A DNA stretch of 64,000 nucleotides from DATJCV01 sp963707665. GTDB taxonomy: Bacteria; Pseudomonadota; Gammaproteobacteria; Burkholderiales; Burkholderiaceae_D. The translations under genes were made by a program, and so were the position numbers. Positions within the stretch are counted from its first letter, which is position 1; every line of letters begins with the position of its first letter. The notes beneath the pieces are model-generated. The model was not told the DNA's origin and ran no database searches. It worked only from the letters and a program-made list of their open reading frames with translations. Shown here one piece after another: positions 25,440-35,650 of the stretch. The DNA lies in contig CAVPQU010000015.1 in assembly GCA_963707665.1 (NCBI GenBank), forward strand, positions 62,001 through 126,000, given 5' to 3'.

Positions 25440-28400
25440 CTAGCCGCTGACCGCTTGCACATCGCCTGCAAACTGCAGCGGCCCTTCGCCGCTGAAGCGA
25501 TCCAGATAGACGAAGATCACCGGCGTGATGAACAGCGTGATCACCTGCGACACCAGCAGGCCGCCGACCACCGCCAGCCCGAGCGGCTGGCGCAGTTCGG
25601 CGCCGGCGCCCAGGCCCAGCGCGATCGGCAGCGCGCCCATCGCTGCCGCCAGCGTGGTCATCATGATCGGCCGGAAGCGCAGCAGGCAGGCAGTGCGGAT
25701 TGCCTGCACCGGCGTCCTTGCCCTCGTTGCGTTGCGCATGCAGCGCGAAGTCGATCATCATGATCGCGTTTTTCTTGACGATGCCGATCAGCAGCAGGAT
25801 GCCGATGGTGGCGATCAGGGTCAGTTCGAAGCCGAAGATGTACAGCGTCAGCAAGGCTCCCACCGCGGCTGATGGCAGGCCGGCCAGGATCGTGATCGGG
25901 TGGATGAAGCTTTCATACAGCACGCCGAGCAGGATATAGATCACGATCACCGCCAGCAGCAGCAAGGCGATCTGGCTCGATTGCGAGGACTGGAACACCG
26001 CGGCGTCGCCGGCATACGAGGTAATGATGCTGGGCGGCAGGCTTAGTTCGGTCTTGAACTGCTCGATCTTTTCGGTGGCATCGCCCAGCGAGGCATCCGG
26101 CGCCAGATTGAAGGAAATCGTCACCGCCTGCAGCTGGCCCTGGTGGTTGACTGAAACCGGCCCGGCGGTGCGTTCGACGGTCGCCAACCCCATCAACGGC
26201 ACCAGGGCGCCGGTCTTGCTGCGCACATGGATCTTGCTCAAGTCGGCTTCATCCTGCTGGCCGGAGTTGCTGTCCTGCAGAATCACCGAGTAGCTGTTGC
26301 TGCTGGTGAAGATGGTCGACACCTCGCGGTCGCCAAAGGCGCTGTACAGCGCGGTGCGGATATCGGCTACCTGCACGCCGGCGGCATTGGCGCGGTCGCG
26401 GTCGATGTCGACTTGCGCTTGCAGGCCGTTCAGCTGCGAATCGCTGGTGACGTCGCGAAACAGCGGCTCGGCGCGCATCTTGCTCTGCATCTTCTCCGAC
26501 CAATCGGGCAGCTCACCGGCGCGCACGCTTTGCAGCACATATTGAAAGCGGCTCTTGCTGACGCGCCCGCCCAGCCGCAGGTTTTGCACCGGCGTCATGA
26601 ACACCGCCACGCCCGGCTGGCCGTTGAGTTTTTGCCGCAACTGTTCCAGCACCTTGTCCATTGGTTGCCGCGTGTCGCGCGGATGCAGGCCGATGAACAG
26701 GCGGCCGCTATTGCCGCTGGTGACGCGCGAGGTCACATCCGACACATTCGGATCGGCCTGAATGATGTCGGCGGTATGGTTGATGATCTTCACCATGGCC
26801 GGGTACGACACGTCTTGCGCACCCTCGACAGTGACCTGGATCTGGCCGATATCCTCGCTGGGAAAAAACCCTTTCGGGATCGCCACGAACAGCAAGGCGG
26901 TCAGAACGAAGGTCAGGCCGGCGATCGCCAGCACGGTCTTGCCGTGCGCCAGCGCCCAATCCAGTCCGCGCGCATAGGAAGCCAGCACCGACTGGAACCC
27001 TGTTTCAAACCAGCGCGCCAGCCAGCTTTCGTTTTCACGCCTGTCGTGCTTCAGATAGCGGCTGCATAGCATCGGCACCAGCGTCAGCGAAACCACGGCC
27101 GAAACCAGGATCGCCAGCGACACCACTGCCGCGAATTCGTGGAACATCAGGCCGATCACGCCCGGCATGAAGAAAATCGGAATGAATACCGCCACCAGCG
27201 AGATCGAGATCGAGACGATGGTGAAGCTGACTTCACGCGAACCCTTGAGCGCCGCCGCCAGCGGCTCCATGCCCTGCTCGATGTAGCGCACGATGTTTTC
27301 CAGCATGACGATGGCGTCATCCACTACCAGGCCGACCGCGATCGTGATCCCGAGCAGCGAAATATTGTCCAGGCTGTAGTCCAGCCAGTACATCAGCGCA
27401 AAGCAGCCGATCAGCGAAATCGGCAGCGACACCACTGGAATCGCAGTCGCCGACAAGCGTTTCAGGAACAGGAAAATCACCAGCACCACCAGCACGATGG
27501 TCAGCAACAAGCGTCAGCTTGACGTCGTGGATCGCTTCGCGAATCGAGGTCGAACGGTCATTCAGTTGCTGCACGGTGATCGAGTCCGGCATCTGCTCCC
27601 TGAATTGCGGCAAGGCCGCCTTCACTGCATCCACCACCGCCACCGTGTTGGCATCCGGCTGGCGCTGGATGGCCAGCACAATCGACGGCTCGCCGTTGAC
27701 CCAACTGCCGCTTTTGACCTGTTCCACGCTGTCTTCGACGTCGGCGACGTCGCGCAGGCGGGTGGAGAGGCCATTGCGGCTGCTGATCACCAGATTGCCG
27801 AACGCCGCCGCATTCAGCAATTGCTTGTTGGCCTGGATGGTCAGCGTCTGGCGCGGCCCGTCCAGCACACCCACCGGACTGTTGGAATTGGCGGCACGCA
27901 AGGCGCCGGCCAGTTCGTCCAGCGTCATGTTGCGTGCCGCCAGCTGGTCCGGTTTGACCTTGATCCGCACCGCGTAGCGGCGCTGGCCATACACCGCGAC
28001 TTGCGCCACGCCGTCAATCGTCGAAATCGAGGGCGAAATCAGGTTTTCCGCATAGTCGTTCAGCTCCGACAGCGACAGCGAGGGCGATGTCAGCGCCACC
28101 ACCAACACTGCCGCATCGGCCGGATTGACCTTGCGATAGGCCGGCAAGGTGGTCATTTCCGGCGGCAGGCTGCGCTGGGCGCGCAACAGCGCCGCCTGCA
28201 CGTCGACTGCGGCGGCATCGATGTCGCGATCCGGCGTGAACTCCAGCGTGATCGAGGTGCTGCCGAGCGTGTTGGTGGAACTGATGGTGGCCAGGCCGGC
28301 GATCGTCGAAAACTGCTTTTCCAGCGGCGTGGCTACCGACGACGCCATGATTTCCGGACTGGCGCCGGGCAACGAACCGGTGACGTTGATGACCGGCGTG

Positions 28401-28522
28401 TTGTAGCTGGGCAGCGCCGCGATCGGCAGCTTGGTGTAGGCAAAAAAGCCCAGCACCACCACCGCGATCGAAAGCAGCACCGTCATCACCGGACGGCGGA
28501 TGCAAAGTTCGGAGATATTCAT
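25440..28522 (-). CDS. RND-family multidrug efflux permease, frameshifted
   Basis: About 1027 residues, the inner-membrane proton antiporter of a tripartite pump, closest to the MdtB/MdtC or MuxB type by sequence. N-terminus MNISELCIRRPVMTVLLSIAV, periplasmic GSLPGASPEIMASSVATPLE, then the TM4 relay region TIAVGLVVDDAIVMLENIVRYIE with paired Asp, and IPKGFFPSEDIGQ at the second-half porter start. The C-terminal spans include IGIVKKNAIMMIDFALHAQ and GLAVVGGLLVSQVITLFITPVIFVYLDR. Indels near 27510 and 25705 break the frame. The membrane-fusion gene is directly upstream; no outer-membrane factor gene is in the window. Confidence 0.93.
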
Positions 28523-29663
28523 TTATAAGGCGTTCTGGTTCTGACTTGGCCGCGGCCGGCTGCGCTTCCCGGACCTTGGCGCCGGGCCGCAGGTTTTGCG
28601 CGCCCTCCACCACAACGCGGGCGCCGGCCTCCAGGCCCGACACCGCCGCCGCACCATCGGCGATGGCAAGCACGTCGATTTTCTGCATCTTCACGGTGTC
28701 GTCCGGCTGCGCCACGTAGACGAAGGTATCGGTCGGGCCAGTGATGACGCCCTGCGCCGGAATCGTGACCGCATCCGCCAGCGTACGTGCAGTCATGCGG
28801 ACGGTGACAAACGTGCCGGGCCAAAGCTTGTGATCGGCATTGGCAAAACGCGCCTTCATCAGGACCGTCCCGCTTTGCGCATCGGCGCTGTTGTCGATGA
28901 ACGCCAGCGTGCCGGCGAGTTCGCTGCCGTCAGGTAGTTGCGCCACGATCGGCGCATCGCCTTGCGGATAACTGGCGCGGATATGCGCCAACTGGCGTTC
29001 CGGCACCGCGAAGCTGACAGCGATCGGATCCATCTGGACAATCGAGAGCATCGGCGCGCCGGTCGGCTGCGCCAGGCTGCCCACGTGCACATCGATCGCG
29101 CCCAGGCGACCGCCGATGCTGGCGCGGATCTGGTTGTAACCGGCGGCGATAGTGCTCGCCTGCAGCGCCGCCTGGTTGGCCTGCAGCGCACTGCGCAGCC
29201 CATCGACCTTGTTGCGCGCGCTATCGACCACTGCCTGCGAGACGAAATTTTTTGCCAGCAATTCCTGGTTGCGCTTCAGCGCCTGTTCGGCGTCGGCCAG
29301 GTCGGCGCGCTGGCTGGCCAGTTGCGCCTGCGCCTTGGCCACGTTCGATTCGTCGCCGCGCGCGTCCAGCGTAAACAACAGTTGGCCAGCCTGCACCTCC
29401 TGCCCTTCGCGCACGTGCACCGCACGCACCACGTTCTGGATCTGCGGACGCACATCGACATTGTTGATGGCAGACACCGAACCGTTGGCACGCAGCACGA
29501 TCGGCATCGACTGCTGCCGCGCCAGTACGGTTTTCACAACTTGCACCGGACTGCGCACCTTCGGCGTCGCGTCGTTGAGACGCTGGCGCACGCCGAAAAA
29601 TACGCCCAACGCAAGGACGAAGAGCACGACTACAACAAGGGAATGCCGGGATTTCAGGCGCAT
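28519..29663 (-). CDS. RND efflux membrane fusion protein, 3' frameshift
   Basis: Periplasmic adaptor of the HlyD/AcrA family, about 380 residues. MRLKSRHSLVVVVLFVLALGVFF is a membrane anchor, followed by a lipoyl half (VVRAVHVREGQEVQAGQLLFTLD), a coiled-coil hairpin (VAKAQAQLASQRADLADAEQALK ... VVDSARNKVDGLRSALQANQ), the second lipoyl half and a beta barrel (IVQMDPIAVSFAVPERQL). In the given sequence the frame runs past the start of the pump gene. The alternative frame ends with TGA overlapping the pump ATG, so one indel near 28550 is likely. Tight coupling with the permease indicates one operon. Confidence 0.9.
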
Positions 29664-29765
29664 GGCAAAAATCGAAATGGGATGATGAACCGGCGATGAC
29701 GGTCGTCGCGCACAGTGCGTTGCCAGCAGCAGAGCCGGCACCGATTTCCGTCGATCAGCTTATTC

Positions 29766-29783
29766 GCTGTGTCAGCACACAGC
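29766..29783. promoter_or_regulatory. inverted repeat upstream of the efflux operon
   Basis: GCTGTGT-CAGC-ACACAGC is a perfect 7-bp inverted repeat 103 bp upstream of the membrane-fusion start. It could be a repressor operator or a transcript hairpin. The rest of the 335-bp stretch from 29664 to 29998 holds no gene I can support. Confidence 0.3.
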
Positions 29784-29998
29784 ATGATATATGGAAATAT
29801 TTGCCGACGCTGATACGAATGTGCGGCGATGTTCGGTGGCCCGGTTGGGGTCGCACCGGAGTCGGCGCCAGCACATGCCTGGCGATGGCGCATCCGCTGC
29901 GCATGGACGGTGAGTAAACTCGAAGCGGAGCGGGATGTGATGCTGCGTTTCCAGGGCAACTTGTTGCCATCCTGAAGCACGATGGCAGGCAAGAAGAA

Positions 29999-30094
29999 GG
30001 CGAGCCTTGTCTGCGGCACTTGCGGGAAATGATTGTGGCTGCTTCGTTCCCGACCTGACCAGATTGACCATGCCGCAATGCGCAGGGGCCCGCC
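29999..30094 (-). ncRNA. ffs: 4.5S RNA of the signal recognition particle
   Basis: The minus strand carries the SRP RNA apical core GGTCAGGTCGGGAACGAAGC then AGCC, almost identical to the E. coli GGTCAGGTCCGGAAGGAAGCAGCC with its GGAA-type tetraloop region and Ffh-binding symmetric loop. Ends GGCGGGCC (5') and GGCTCGCC (3') pair with one G-U, closing a single hairpin of about 96 nt. A TACAAT -10 box lies just upstream (30107-30102), consistent with a start near 30094. The 3' side runs into TTCTTCTT, a plausible terminator tail. Confidence 0.93.
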
Positions 30095-30208
30095 GGGGGC
30101 AATTGTACCGTATTGAAGCGGCGCTGCGGTTTTCCATGCGCGGTCGAGTACGTCCCTGGTGCGAGCGCGCACCTTGAATGAGCAAGCTCGACCGATCGCA
30201 CTGGCGCC

Positions 30209-30580
30209 TTACGCGGTCACCACAAACCATACCGCCAAGCCGAGCGCCGTCACGGCCAGCGACAGGTTAATGAAGGGGCCGAACCAGACCGCATAGCCGC
30301 GCGGGATCTCGGGCGCCGACAGCTCCCCCGCGAAGCGGCGAAACTGCAGCGCCGACACCGTCGCTACCAGTGCACCGAGCAACAGGAAGATGACGCCGAA
30401 CAGAAGCGATGCGCGGCCATGGCCGGGCGCCACACCGGCGCCGGCCGAGATCATTGCCAGGAACAGGCCGAAGCGTTCAATCACGAAGCCCAGCCCAATC
30501 AGGGCGATGGCGGTGCGCTGCCACGCCAGCAAGGTGCGCTCGGCGGCGAAGAACACCCGCGGATCATTCAAATAAGACAT
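30209..30580 (-). CDS. DUF202 (YidH-like) small membrane protein
   Basis: 123 residues from MSYLNDPRVFFAAERTLLAWQRTA, the DUF202 hallmark (AAERTLLAWxRTxLAL). Three membrane spans follow, at about residues 26-48 (IALIGLGFVIERFGLFL), 60-82 (LLFGVIFLLLGALVATVSAL), and 100-120 (PFINLSLAVTALGLAVWFVV). Function unknown in bacteria; the fungal VTC1-like members share this fold. The start was set at the ATG at 30578-30580 rather than eight codons upstream because the family begins at this point. Confidence 0.85.
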   Translation of the reverse strand: MSYLNDPRVFFAAERTLLAWQRTAIALIGLGFVIERFGLFLAMISAGAGVAPGHGRASLLFGVIFLLLGALVATVSALQFRRFAGELSAPEIPRGYAVWFGPFINLSLAVTALGLAVWFVVTA

Positions 30581-30668
30581 CGGCAGTCCTGGTTGCGCCA
30601 ACTCGATGGCAAGGCGCTGCCGGCGCAGCCAGCATACAATGCCGCCCCGGCGTCGACTGGAGAGGAAA

Positions 30669-32153
30669 TCAAATGCCCAGCTCCTGCCAGATCCGGTCCA
30701 CCTTCTGCTTCACGTCGGCGCTCATTTCAATCGTGCGGCCCCATTCGCGGCTGGTTTCGCCGGGCCATTTGTTGGTGGCGTCGATCCCCATCTTGCTGCC
30801 CAGCCCGCTGACCGGCGAGGCGAAATCGAGGTAATCGATCGGCGTGTTGTCCACCAGCGTGGTGTCGCGCAGCGGATCGACGCGGGTAGTGATGGCCCAG
30901 ATCACTTCCTTCCAGTCGCGGATGTCGACGTCCTCATCCACCACCACGATGAACTTGGTATACATGAACTGGCGCAAAAAGCTCCAGACCCCGAACATCA
31001 CGCGCTTGGCGTGGCCCGGATAGGATTTCTTCATCTGCACCACCGCCATCCGATAGCTGCAGCCTTCCGGCGGCAAGTAGAAATCGGTGATTTCGGCGAA
31101 CTGCTTTTGCAACAAGGGGATGAAGACTTCGTTCAGCGCCACGCCCAGCACAGCCGGCTCGTCCGGCGGCTTGCCGGTATAGGTCGAGTGGTAGATGGGG
31201 TCGCGCCGCATCGTGATGCGGTCGATGGTGAATACCGGAAACCAGTCCTGCTCGTTGTAATAGCCGGTGTGGTCGCCATACGGGCCCTCCAAGGCGTGTT
31301 CGTAGCCGCTGGCATGCGACTCGTCGGGGTAGATATGCCCTTCGAGCACGATCTCGGCCGCAGCCGGAACCCGCAGCTCGCTGCCGATCGCTTTGGTGAC
31401 GTGAGTGCGGCTGCCGCGCAGCAAGCCGGCAAACTGGTATTCCGACAGGCTGTCCGGCACCGGCGTCACTGCCCCCAGGATGGTGGCCGGGTCGGCGCCC
31501 AAGGCTACCGCGATCGGAAATGGCTGGCCCGGATGCGCCAGCGCATGCTCGCGGAAATCCAGTGCGCCGCCGCGCTGCGCCAGCCAGCGCATGATCACTT
31601 GATTGCGGCCAAGCACCTGCTGGCGGTAGATGCCGAGGTTCTGGCGCTTCTTGTGCGGCCCCTTGGTGATCACCAGGCCCCAGGTGATCAGCGGCGCAAT
31701 ATCGCCCGGCCAGCAATGCTGAATTGGCAATTTTGCCAGATCGACATCGGCCCCCTCCCACACGATTTCCTGGCAGGAAGCGCCGCGCAACTCTTTCGGC
31801 GCCATGTCCCACAGCGACTTGACCATGGAACCGAGGCCCAATACGTCCTTCAAGCCTTTGGGCGGCTCCGGCTCTTTCAGGGCTGCCAACAGGTGGCCGA
31901 TGCGGCGCAATTCACTCACGTCTTGCGCGCCCATGCCGAGCGCCACGCGGCGCGGCGTGCCAAAAAGATTGCCGAGCACGGGAATTGTCTGGCTGCAAGG
32001 TTTGTCGAAGATCAAGGCCGGGCCATTTGAGCGGAGCGCACGGTCGCAAATCTCGGTCATCTCTAGGTAAGGTGAAACCGGCGTTGAAATATGTTTTAGT
32101 TCACCTAATTGTTGCAATTGCGCAAGAAAATCGCGCAAATCCGAATATTTCAT
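30669..32153 (-). CDS. ubiD: 4-hydroxy-3-polyprenylbenzoate decarboxylase
   Basis: Prenylated-FMN-dependent decarboxylase of ubiquinone synthesis. 494 residues from MKYSDLRDFLAQLQQLGELK, intact. Family blocks: FDKPCSQTIPVLGNLFGTPRR, LPIQHCWPGDIAPLITWGLV, the cofactor region NLGIYRQQVLGRNQVIMRW, and the E-R-E catalytic triad area near EIVLEGHIYPDE and EGPYGDHTGYYNE. The C-terminal part has VDEDVDIRDWKEVIWAITTR and SKMGIDATNKWPGE. The prenyl-FMN synthase UbiX is not in the window. Divergent from the transglycosylase gene across 454 bp. Confidence 0.97.
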   Translation of the reverse strand: MKYSDLRDFLAQLQQLGELKHISTPVSPYLEMTEICDRALRSNGPALIFDKPCSQTIPVLGNLFGTPRRVALGMGAQDVSELRRIGHLLAALKEPEPPKGLKDVLGLGSMVKSLWDMAPKELRGASCQEIVWEGADVDLAKLPIQHCWPGDIAPLITWGLVITKGPHKKRQNLGIYRQQVLGRNQVIMRWLAQRGGALDFREHALAHPGQPFPIAVALGADPATILGAVTPVPDSLSEYQFAGLLRGSRTHVTKAIGSELRVPAAAEIVLEGHIYPDESHASGYEHALEGPYGDHTGYYNEQDWFPVFTIDRITMRRDPIYHSTYTGKPPDEPAVLGVALNEVFIPLLQKQFAEITDFYLPPEGCSYRMAVVQMKKSYPGHAKRVMFGVWSFLRQFMYTKFIVVVDEDVDIRDWKEVIWAITTRVDPLRDTTLVDNTPIDYLDFASPVSGLGSKMGIDATNKWPGETSREWGRTIEMSADVKQKVDRIWQELGI

Positions 32154-32283
32154 ATTTTTACGTTTTTTATGAGCGAATCCCATTATCGAGAAATTTCCGC
32201 CAAGGTGTTGATTTCCTTAGTTTTTGTTGCGTTGCAACAGAAATTTCAAGACAATTAAGTAATGATTTTGCGTTTTGTTAGTA

Positions 32284-32312
32284 TTGACCATGTATAAACA
32301 GGTCCCTACAAT
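32284..32312 (+). promoter_or_regulatory. sigma-70 promoter for the lytic transglycosylase
   Basis: TTGACC (32284-32289), an exact 17-bp spacer, and TACAAT (32307-32312). The start would be near 32319, leaving a leader of about 290 nt before the coding start. The leader holds a GGGACC/GGTCCC hairpin near 32361-32374 and no gene that I can support. Confidence 0.7.
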
Positions 32313-32607
32313 TCGCGCAACTTGAACAGAGCCGAGCTTATTTGTCGCGCTCACATTTCACGGGACCGGGGTCCCAACGACATTTTAAGGAGTGTTTTCA
32401 AAAGGCGTCAGCCTTGTCCCCCGACCAGTTGTTTGCAGCTGATTGCGCGCCCCAGAGCGGCGGCCATTCAGGTATCGGCAAACCACTTCGACGTTGACCG
32501 CATCTGCTGCTTGCGGCCAGCGATATTGCTTACGGTGCATGCGTTTTTGCTTTCTGGCCGACTGCTGTTGGAGCCGGCGCGCGCACCGCAACGATTCAGG
32601 AGGTTCA

Positions 32608-33582
32608 GTGTTAAACGGATCAATCATGGTGCCATTAGAGGGCACCGCGGGCGCCACGCAAAATCCCGCACAGCCGGCATGGCAGGTCTTCATGCGCGAC
32701 CTCAAGAGCGGCTGCGCCACCATTGCCCATTACGCGCTGCTGGTACTTGGCGCTTTTGCCATCGGCACCCTGGTGCTGATGTTCATCAAACCGGAACTGG
32801 CCGACCACATCCAGCAACTCTCCCCTTACAGCAGCGAGATCGCCGCGCAAGCGGATGACGCCGCCGACGCCGATGCGTTGCCACTGGTGCTAACCGCAGC
32901 CGAGCCTGCACCACCAGCGACCATGCTGCCAGTCGCAGCGCCCGCCGGCAACGTCAAGCCGGTGGCCAGCGCCGATCCGCAGCAGCAGCGGGTCACGCAA
33001 TGGCTTTCGCGCCGTTACCGGGTCGCCCATGACGCCACCAAGATGCTGGTCGCAGCGTCCTACTCCACGGCTAGCGACATGAAGCTCGATCCGCTTTTGA
33101 TCCTGGCAGTGATGGCGATCGAATCCGGCCTCAATCCGTTTGCGGAGAGCCCGGTTGGCGCGCAAGGATTGATGCAGGTCATGTCCAAGGTACATCACGA
33201 GAAATTCCAGAACCTGGGCGGCGTCAAGGCAGCACTGAATCCGGTCGCCAACATCAAGGTCGGCGCGCTGATCCTGAAGGATTACGTGACGCGCAGCGGC
33301 TCGGTCGAAGGTGGGCTGAAGATGTACGTAGGGGCTGCCGCCTTCGATAGCGACGCCGGCTATGGCTCGAAGGTACTGGCCGAATACCGCCGCCTGAAGG
33401 ATGTGGCGGCCGGCAAGAAAGTCTCCACCATTACCGCCCGCGCCGCGCCGAAGCCGCGTCCGGCGCAAGCCACTGCCAGCGAAGTGCCGGCCGAAGCGGA
33501 GAATCGCGCGACGCCGCAGCCGCAACCGCAGCAATCGCAGTTAAGCCACGACCAGGGCGCCGCCCAGACCGCGGCGCTGTAA
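32608..33582 (+). CDS. membrane-anchored lytic transglycosylase-like protein
   Basis: The GTG at 32608 follows a strong AGGAGG, and an ATG lies six codons later; from the GTG the protein has 324 residues. One membrane span (HYALLVLGAFAIGTLVLMFI, about 42-61), an Ala/Pro-rich linker, then an SLT-type domain with the catalytic Glu in LILAVMAIESGLNPFAESP and VGAQGLMQVMSKVHHEKF. The G-L-x-Q-V motif is family standard. A Pro/Ala/Gln tail follows. It should cleave peptidoglycan glycan strands in the periplasm. Note that VNPVANIKVGALILKDY fits SLT, but a Tyr-Asn-AG motif is replaced by KMYVGAAAF, so activity is not certain. Confidence 0.88.
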   Translation: MLNGSIMVPLEGTAGATQNPAQPAWQVFMRDLKSGCATIAHYALLVLGAFAIGTLVLMFIKPELADHIQQLSPYSSEIAAQADDAADADALPLVLTAAEPAPPATMLPVAAPAGNVKPVASADPQQQRVTQWLSRRYRVAHDATKMLVAASYSTASDMKLDPLLILAVMAIESGLNPFAESPVGAQGLMQVMSKVHHEKFQNLGGVKAALNPVANIKVGALILKDYVTRSGSVEGGLKMYVGAAAFDSDAGYGSKVLAEYRRLKDVAAGKKVSTITARAAPKPRPAQATASEVPAEAENRATPQPQPQQSQLSHDQGAAQTAAL

Positions 33583-33613
33583 CGCCGGCGGCCATCGCCG
33601 CTGCGTGCGAGAT

Positions 33614-33642
33614 GAAAAAAAGGAGCCGGTGGCTCCTTTTTT
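33614..33642 (+). terminator. rho-independent terminator after the transglycosylase
   Basis: AAAAAAAGGAGCCGGTGGCTCCTTTTTT: a GGAGCC/GGCTCC stem flanked by complementary A and T runs, 32 bp after the stop. The A-run makes it potentially active in both directions. Confidence 0.88.
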
Positions 33643-33691
33643 ATATCGAACATCGGGCATCGCTCAGCTGACGCCCGCTTCAAAATGAAAC

Positions 33692-33754
33692 CAGATACTC
33701 CTGGACAGTGCGATCGATTTCGGTCTTGAAGTGGCATTTTGCACAGCATACTCC
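33692..33754 (-). repeat. paired GGAGTAT element, copy e
   Basis: On the minus strand GGAGTATGCT (from 33754) and GGAGTATCTG (from 33701) start exactly 53 bp apart, with AAAA at offset 15-18, GCC at 20-22 and GACCG at 30-34. It begins 31 bp after the stop of the minus-strand aminotransferase gene. Confidence 0.6.
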
Positions 33755-33785
33755 GACAGTCGCAGAAGCAGACCGCAAACCATGC

Positions 33786-34959
33786 TCAAGCCTTTGCGGC
33801 CAGAAACCCGCGCAAGCGACGCACCGCTTCCTGCAGATTCTCCATCGACGTCGCATACGAGATACGCAAATACCGGTGCGCGGTATGCGGCCCGAAATCC
33901 AGGCCTGGCACCAGCACCACGCCCGCCTGGTTCAGGATGTCGATGCTGAAGCGGTCGGCGTCGTCGGTCAGCCCGCTGCAATCGGCGTATACATAGAAGG
34001 CGCCGTCCGGCATCACCGGCACGCCGAAGCCCAATTCACGCAGGGCCGGCACCAGGTAGTCGCGGCGGCGGCTGGAATTCGGCCTTGCGCTCTTCGTAGA
34101 GCGCGATCGATTCCGGCTGGAAGCAGGCGACGCCTGCATGCTGGGCAATCGCCGAGGCGCAGATGAACAGGTTTTGCGCCAGTTTTTCGATTGCCGGCAG
34201 CAGCGTTTCCGGCACCACCAGCCAGCCCAGGCGCCAGCCGGTCATGTTGAAATACTTGGAAAAGCTGTTGATGACGATCACGTCGTCGCCCAGCGACAAG
34301 GCGGAAAACGGCGCGGCGTCGTAGGTCAGCCCCTGATAAATTTCATCGACGATGGCAAAACCGCCCTTGCCGCGCACGGTGGCCACGATCCGGCTCAGCT
34401 CATCGGCCGCAATCGAGGTACCGGTCGGATTCGAAGGCGAGGCCAGCAACACGCCGCGTGTGGCTGGCCCCCAATGCGCGCGCACCATTTCATCCGTCAA
34501 CTGGAAACGCTGTTCGGGGCCACTGGCGATCATCTTCGCGCGGCCTTCGAAGGCGGCGACGAAATGGCGGTTGCATGGATAGGACGGGTCCGGCATCAGC
34601 ACTTCCGCATCGCGTTCGACCAGCGCCGCACAGGCCAGCAACAATGCGGCCGAAGCGCCGGCGGTGACCACGATACGCGCCGGCGCGACGTCTAGCCCAT
34701 ACGCCTGCCGGTAATGCGCGGAAATCGCTTGCCGCAGTTCCGGCAGGCCGGTGGCCGAGGTGTATTGCATCTTGCCGTCGGCCATCGCTTGCGTGGCGGC
34801 GGCGATCACGGCGGGCGCGGCGGTGAAGTCGGGCTCGCCGATGCCCATGTGGATGATGTGGCGTCCTTGCCGTTCCAGGCCGGCAGCCATTTTCGCCAGC
34901 TCCATCACATGGAACGGTGCAATCTGGTCGAGGCGGGAAGCAAGTTCGAAAGGATGCAT
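33786..34959 (-). CDS. class I/II PLP-dependent aminotransferase, frameshifted
   Basis: Fold-type I aminotransferase of the AspC/AlaT type, about 391 residues when joined. Motifs in order: HIIHMGIGEPDFTAAPAV, YTSATGLPELRQAISAHY, VVTAGASAALLLACAAL, DPSYPCNRHFV, LLASPSNPTGT, IVDEIYQGLTYD, and the PLP-lysine motif NSFSKYFNMTGWRLGW. The C-terminal part has PDGAFYVYAD and HRYLRISYATSMENLQEAVRRL with the substrate Arg. One indel near 34070 breaks the frame after ALYEERKAEF. Substrates are not clear from sequence. It lies upstream of copy e and downstream of copy c of the paired-box element. Confidence 0.9.
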
Positions 34960-35050
34960 GGTGTAGCAGCAAACGGAAGGAAAAGAAACGCCGCAGTCGT
35001 TAGCCGTTGCGGCAGTCTGGGCCGGAGCGATGCGGAGAGCTGAGGTCGAT

Positions 35051-35114
35051 CACATACCCCCAATACATACCATCAATATCGGGCGTGTATTGGACGTTTT
35101 ATCAACATACTCCC
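35051..35114 (-). repeat. paired GGAGTAT element, copy c
   Basis: On the minus strand GGGAGTATGTT (from 35114) and GGGGTATGTG (from 35060) have their GTAT cores exactly 53 bp apart. AAAC lies at offset 15-18, CC at 21-22, ACGCCCG at 28-34 and ATT at 37-39. It also contains an 8-bp inverted repeat, CCAATACA/TGTATTGG (35060-35067 and 35086-35093). It starts 27 bp after the nusB stop and lies upstream of the aminotransferase. Confidence 0.62.
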
Positions 35115-35141
35115 GCACTTCTGGAAAACGGATCAGCGCAG

Positions 35142-35610
35142 CTAGCGCTTGCCTGCGTCCACTTCCGGCTGGCGCACCTTGGCGGCGAACTTGTCCAGCA
35201 CGCCGTTGACGTACTTGTGGCCATCGATGCCGCCGAACGACTTGGTCAGTTCGACGGCTTCGTTGATCACGACCCGATACGGGATTTCCAGGTGCTGCGT
35301 CAATTCGAAAGCGCCGATCAACAGCGCCGCATGCTCGACCGGCGACAGCTGCGTCAGCGGGCGGTCGATCAAGGGCGCCAGGCCGCTGCGCAAGGTCGGC
35401 GGCATCGCGGATCGTGCCGTGCAGCAGTGCATCGAAGTGCGCGGCATCAGCCTTGTCGAAACCATGCGCCTGGCGGATATGGGCATCGATCACGCCGGCG
35501 TCTTCGTTGTTCAGCAGCCACTGGTACAGGCCCTGCAGCGCGAACTCACGCGCGCGATGACGCGGGGTGCGGTTCTTGCTGGGGTTGGCATGAAGCGTTT
35601 TGTTGGTCAT
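35142..35610 (-). CDS. nusB: transcription antitermination factor NusB, frameshifted
   Basis: Binds boxA RNA with NusE in rRNA antitermination. About 155 residues from MTNKTLHANPSKNRTPRHRAR: REFALQGLYQWLLNN, HFDALLHGTIRDAADL, then, in another frame, LIDRPLTQLSPVEHAALLIGAFEL, IPYRVVINEAVELTKSFGG and KYVNGVLDKFAAKVR. One extra base near 35398 separates the halves. NusB is close to essential and the residues either side are canonical, so this is a strong indicator of base-call error. It follows ribH in the usual ribBA-ribH-nusB order. Confidence 0.95.
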
Positions 35611-35650
35611 AAATTTTTCAAAGGCGAAACGATGTGCGCTGCCGTTGCCC

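Noticed and set aside
24730..27510. A 926-codon frame joining the RND pump C-terminal half and part of the EamA gene
   Set aside because: It crosses a frameshift near 25705 and then reads EamA out of frame; the two real genes account for the region.
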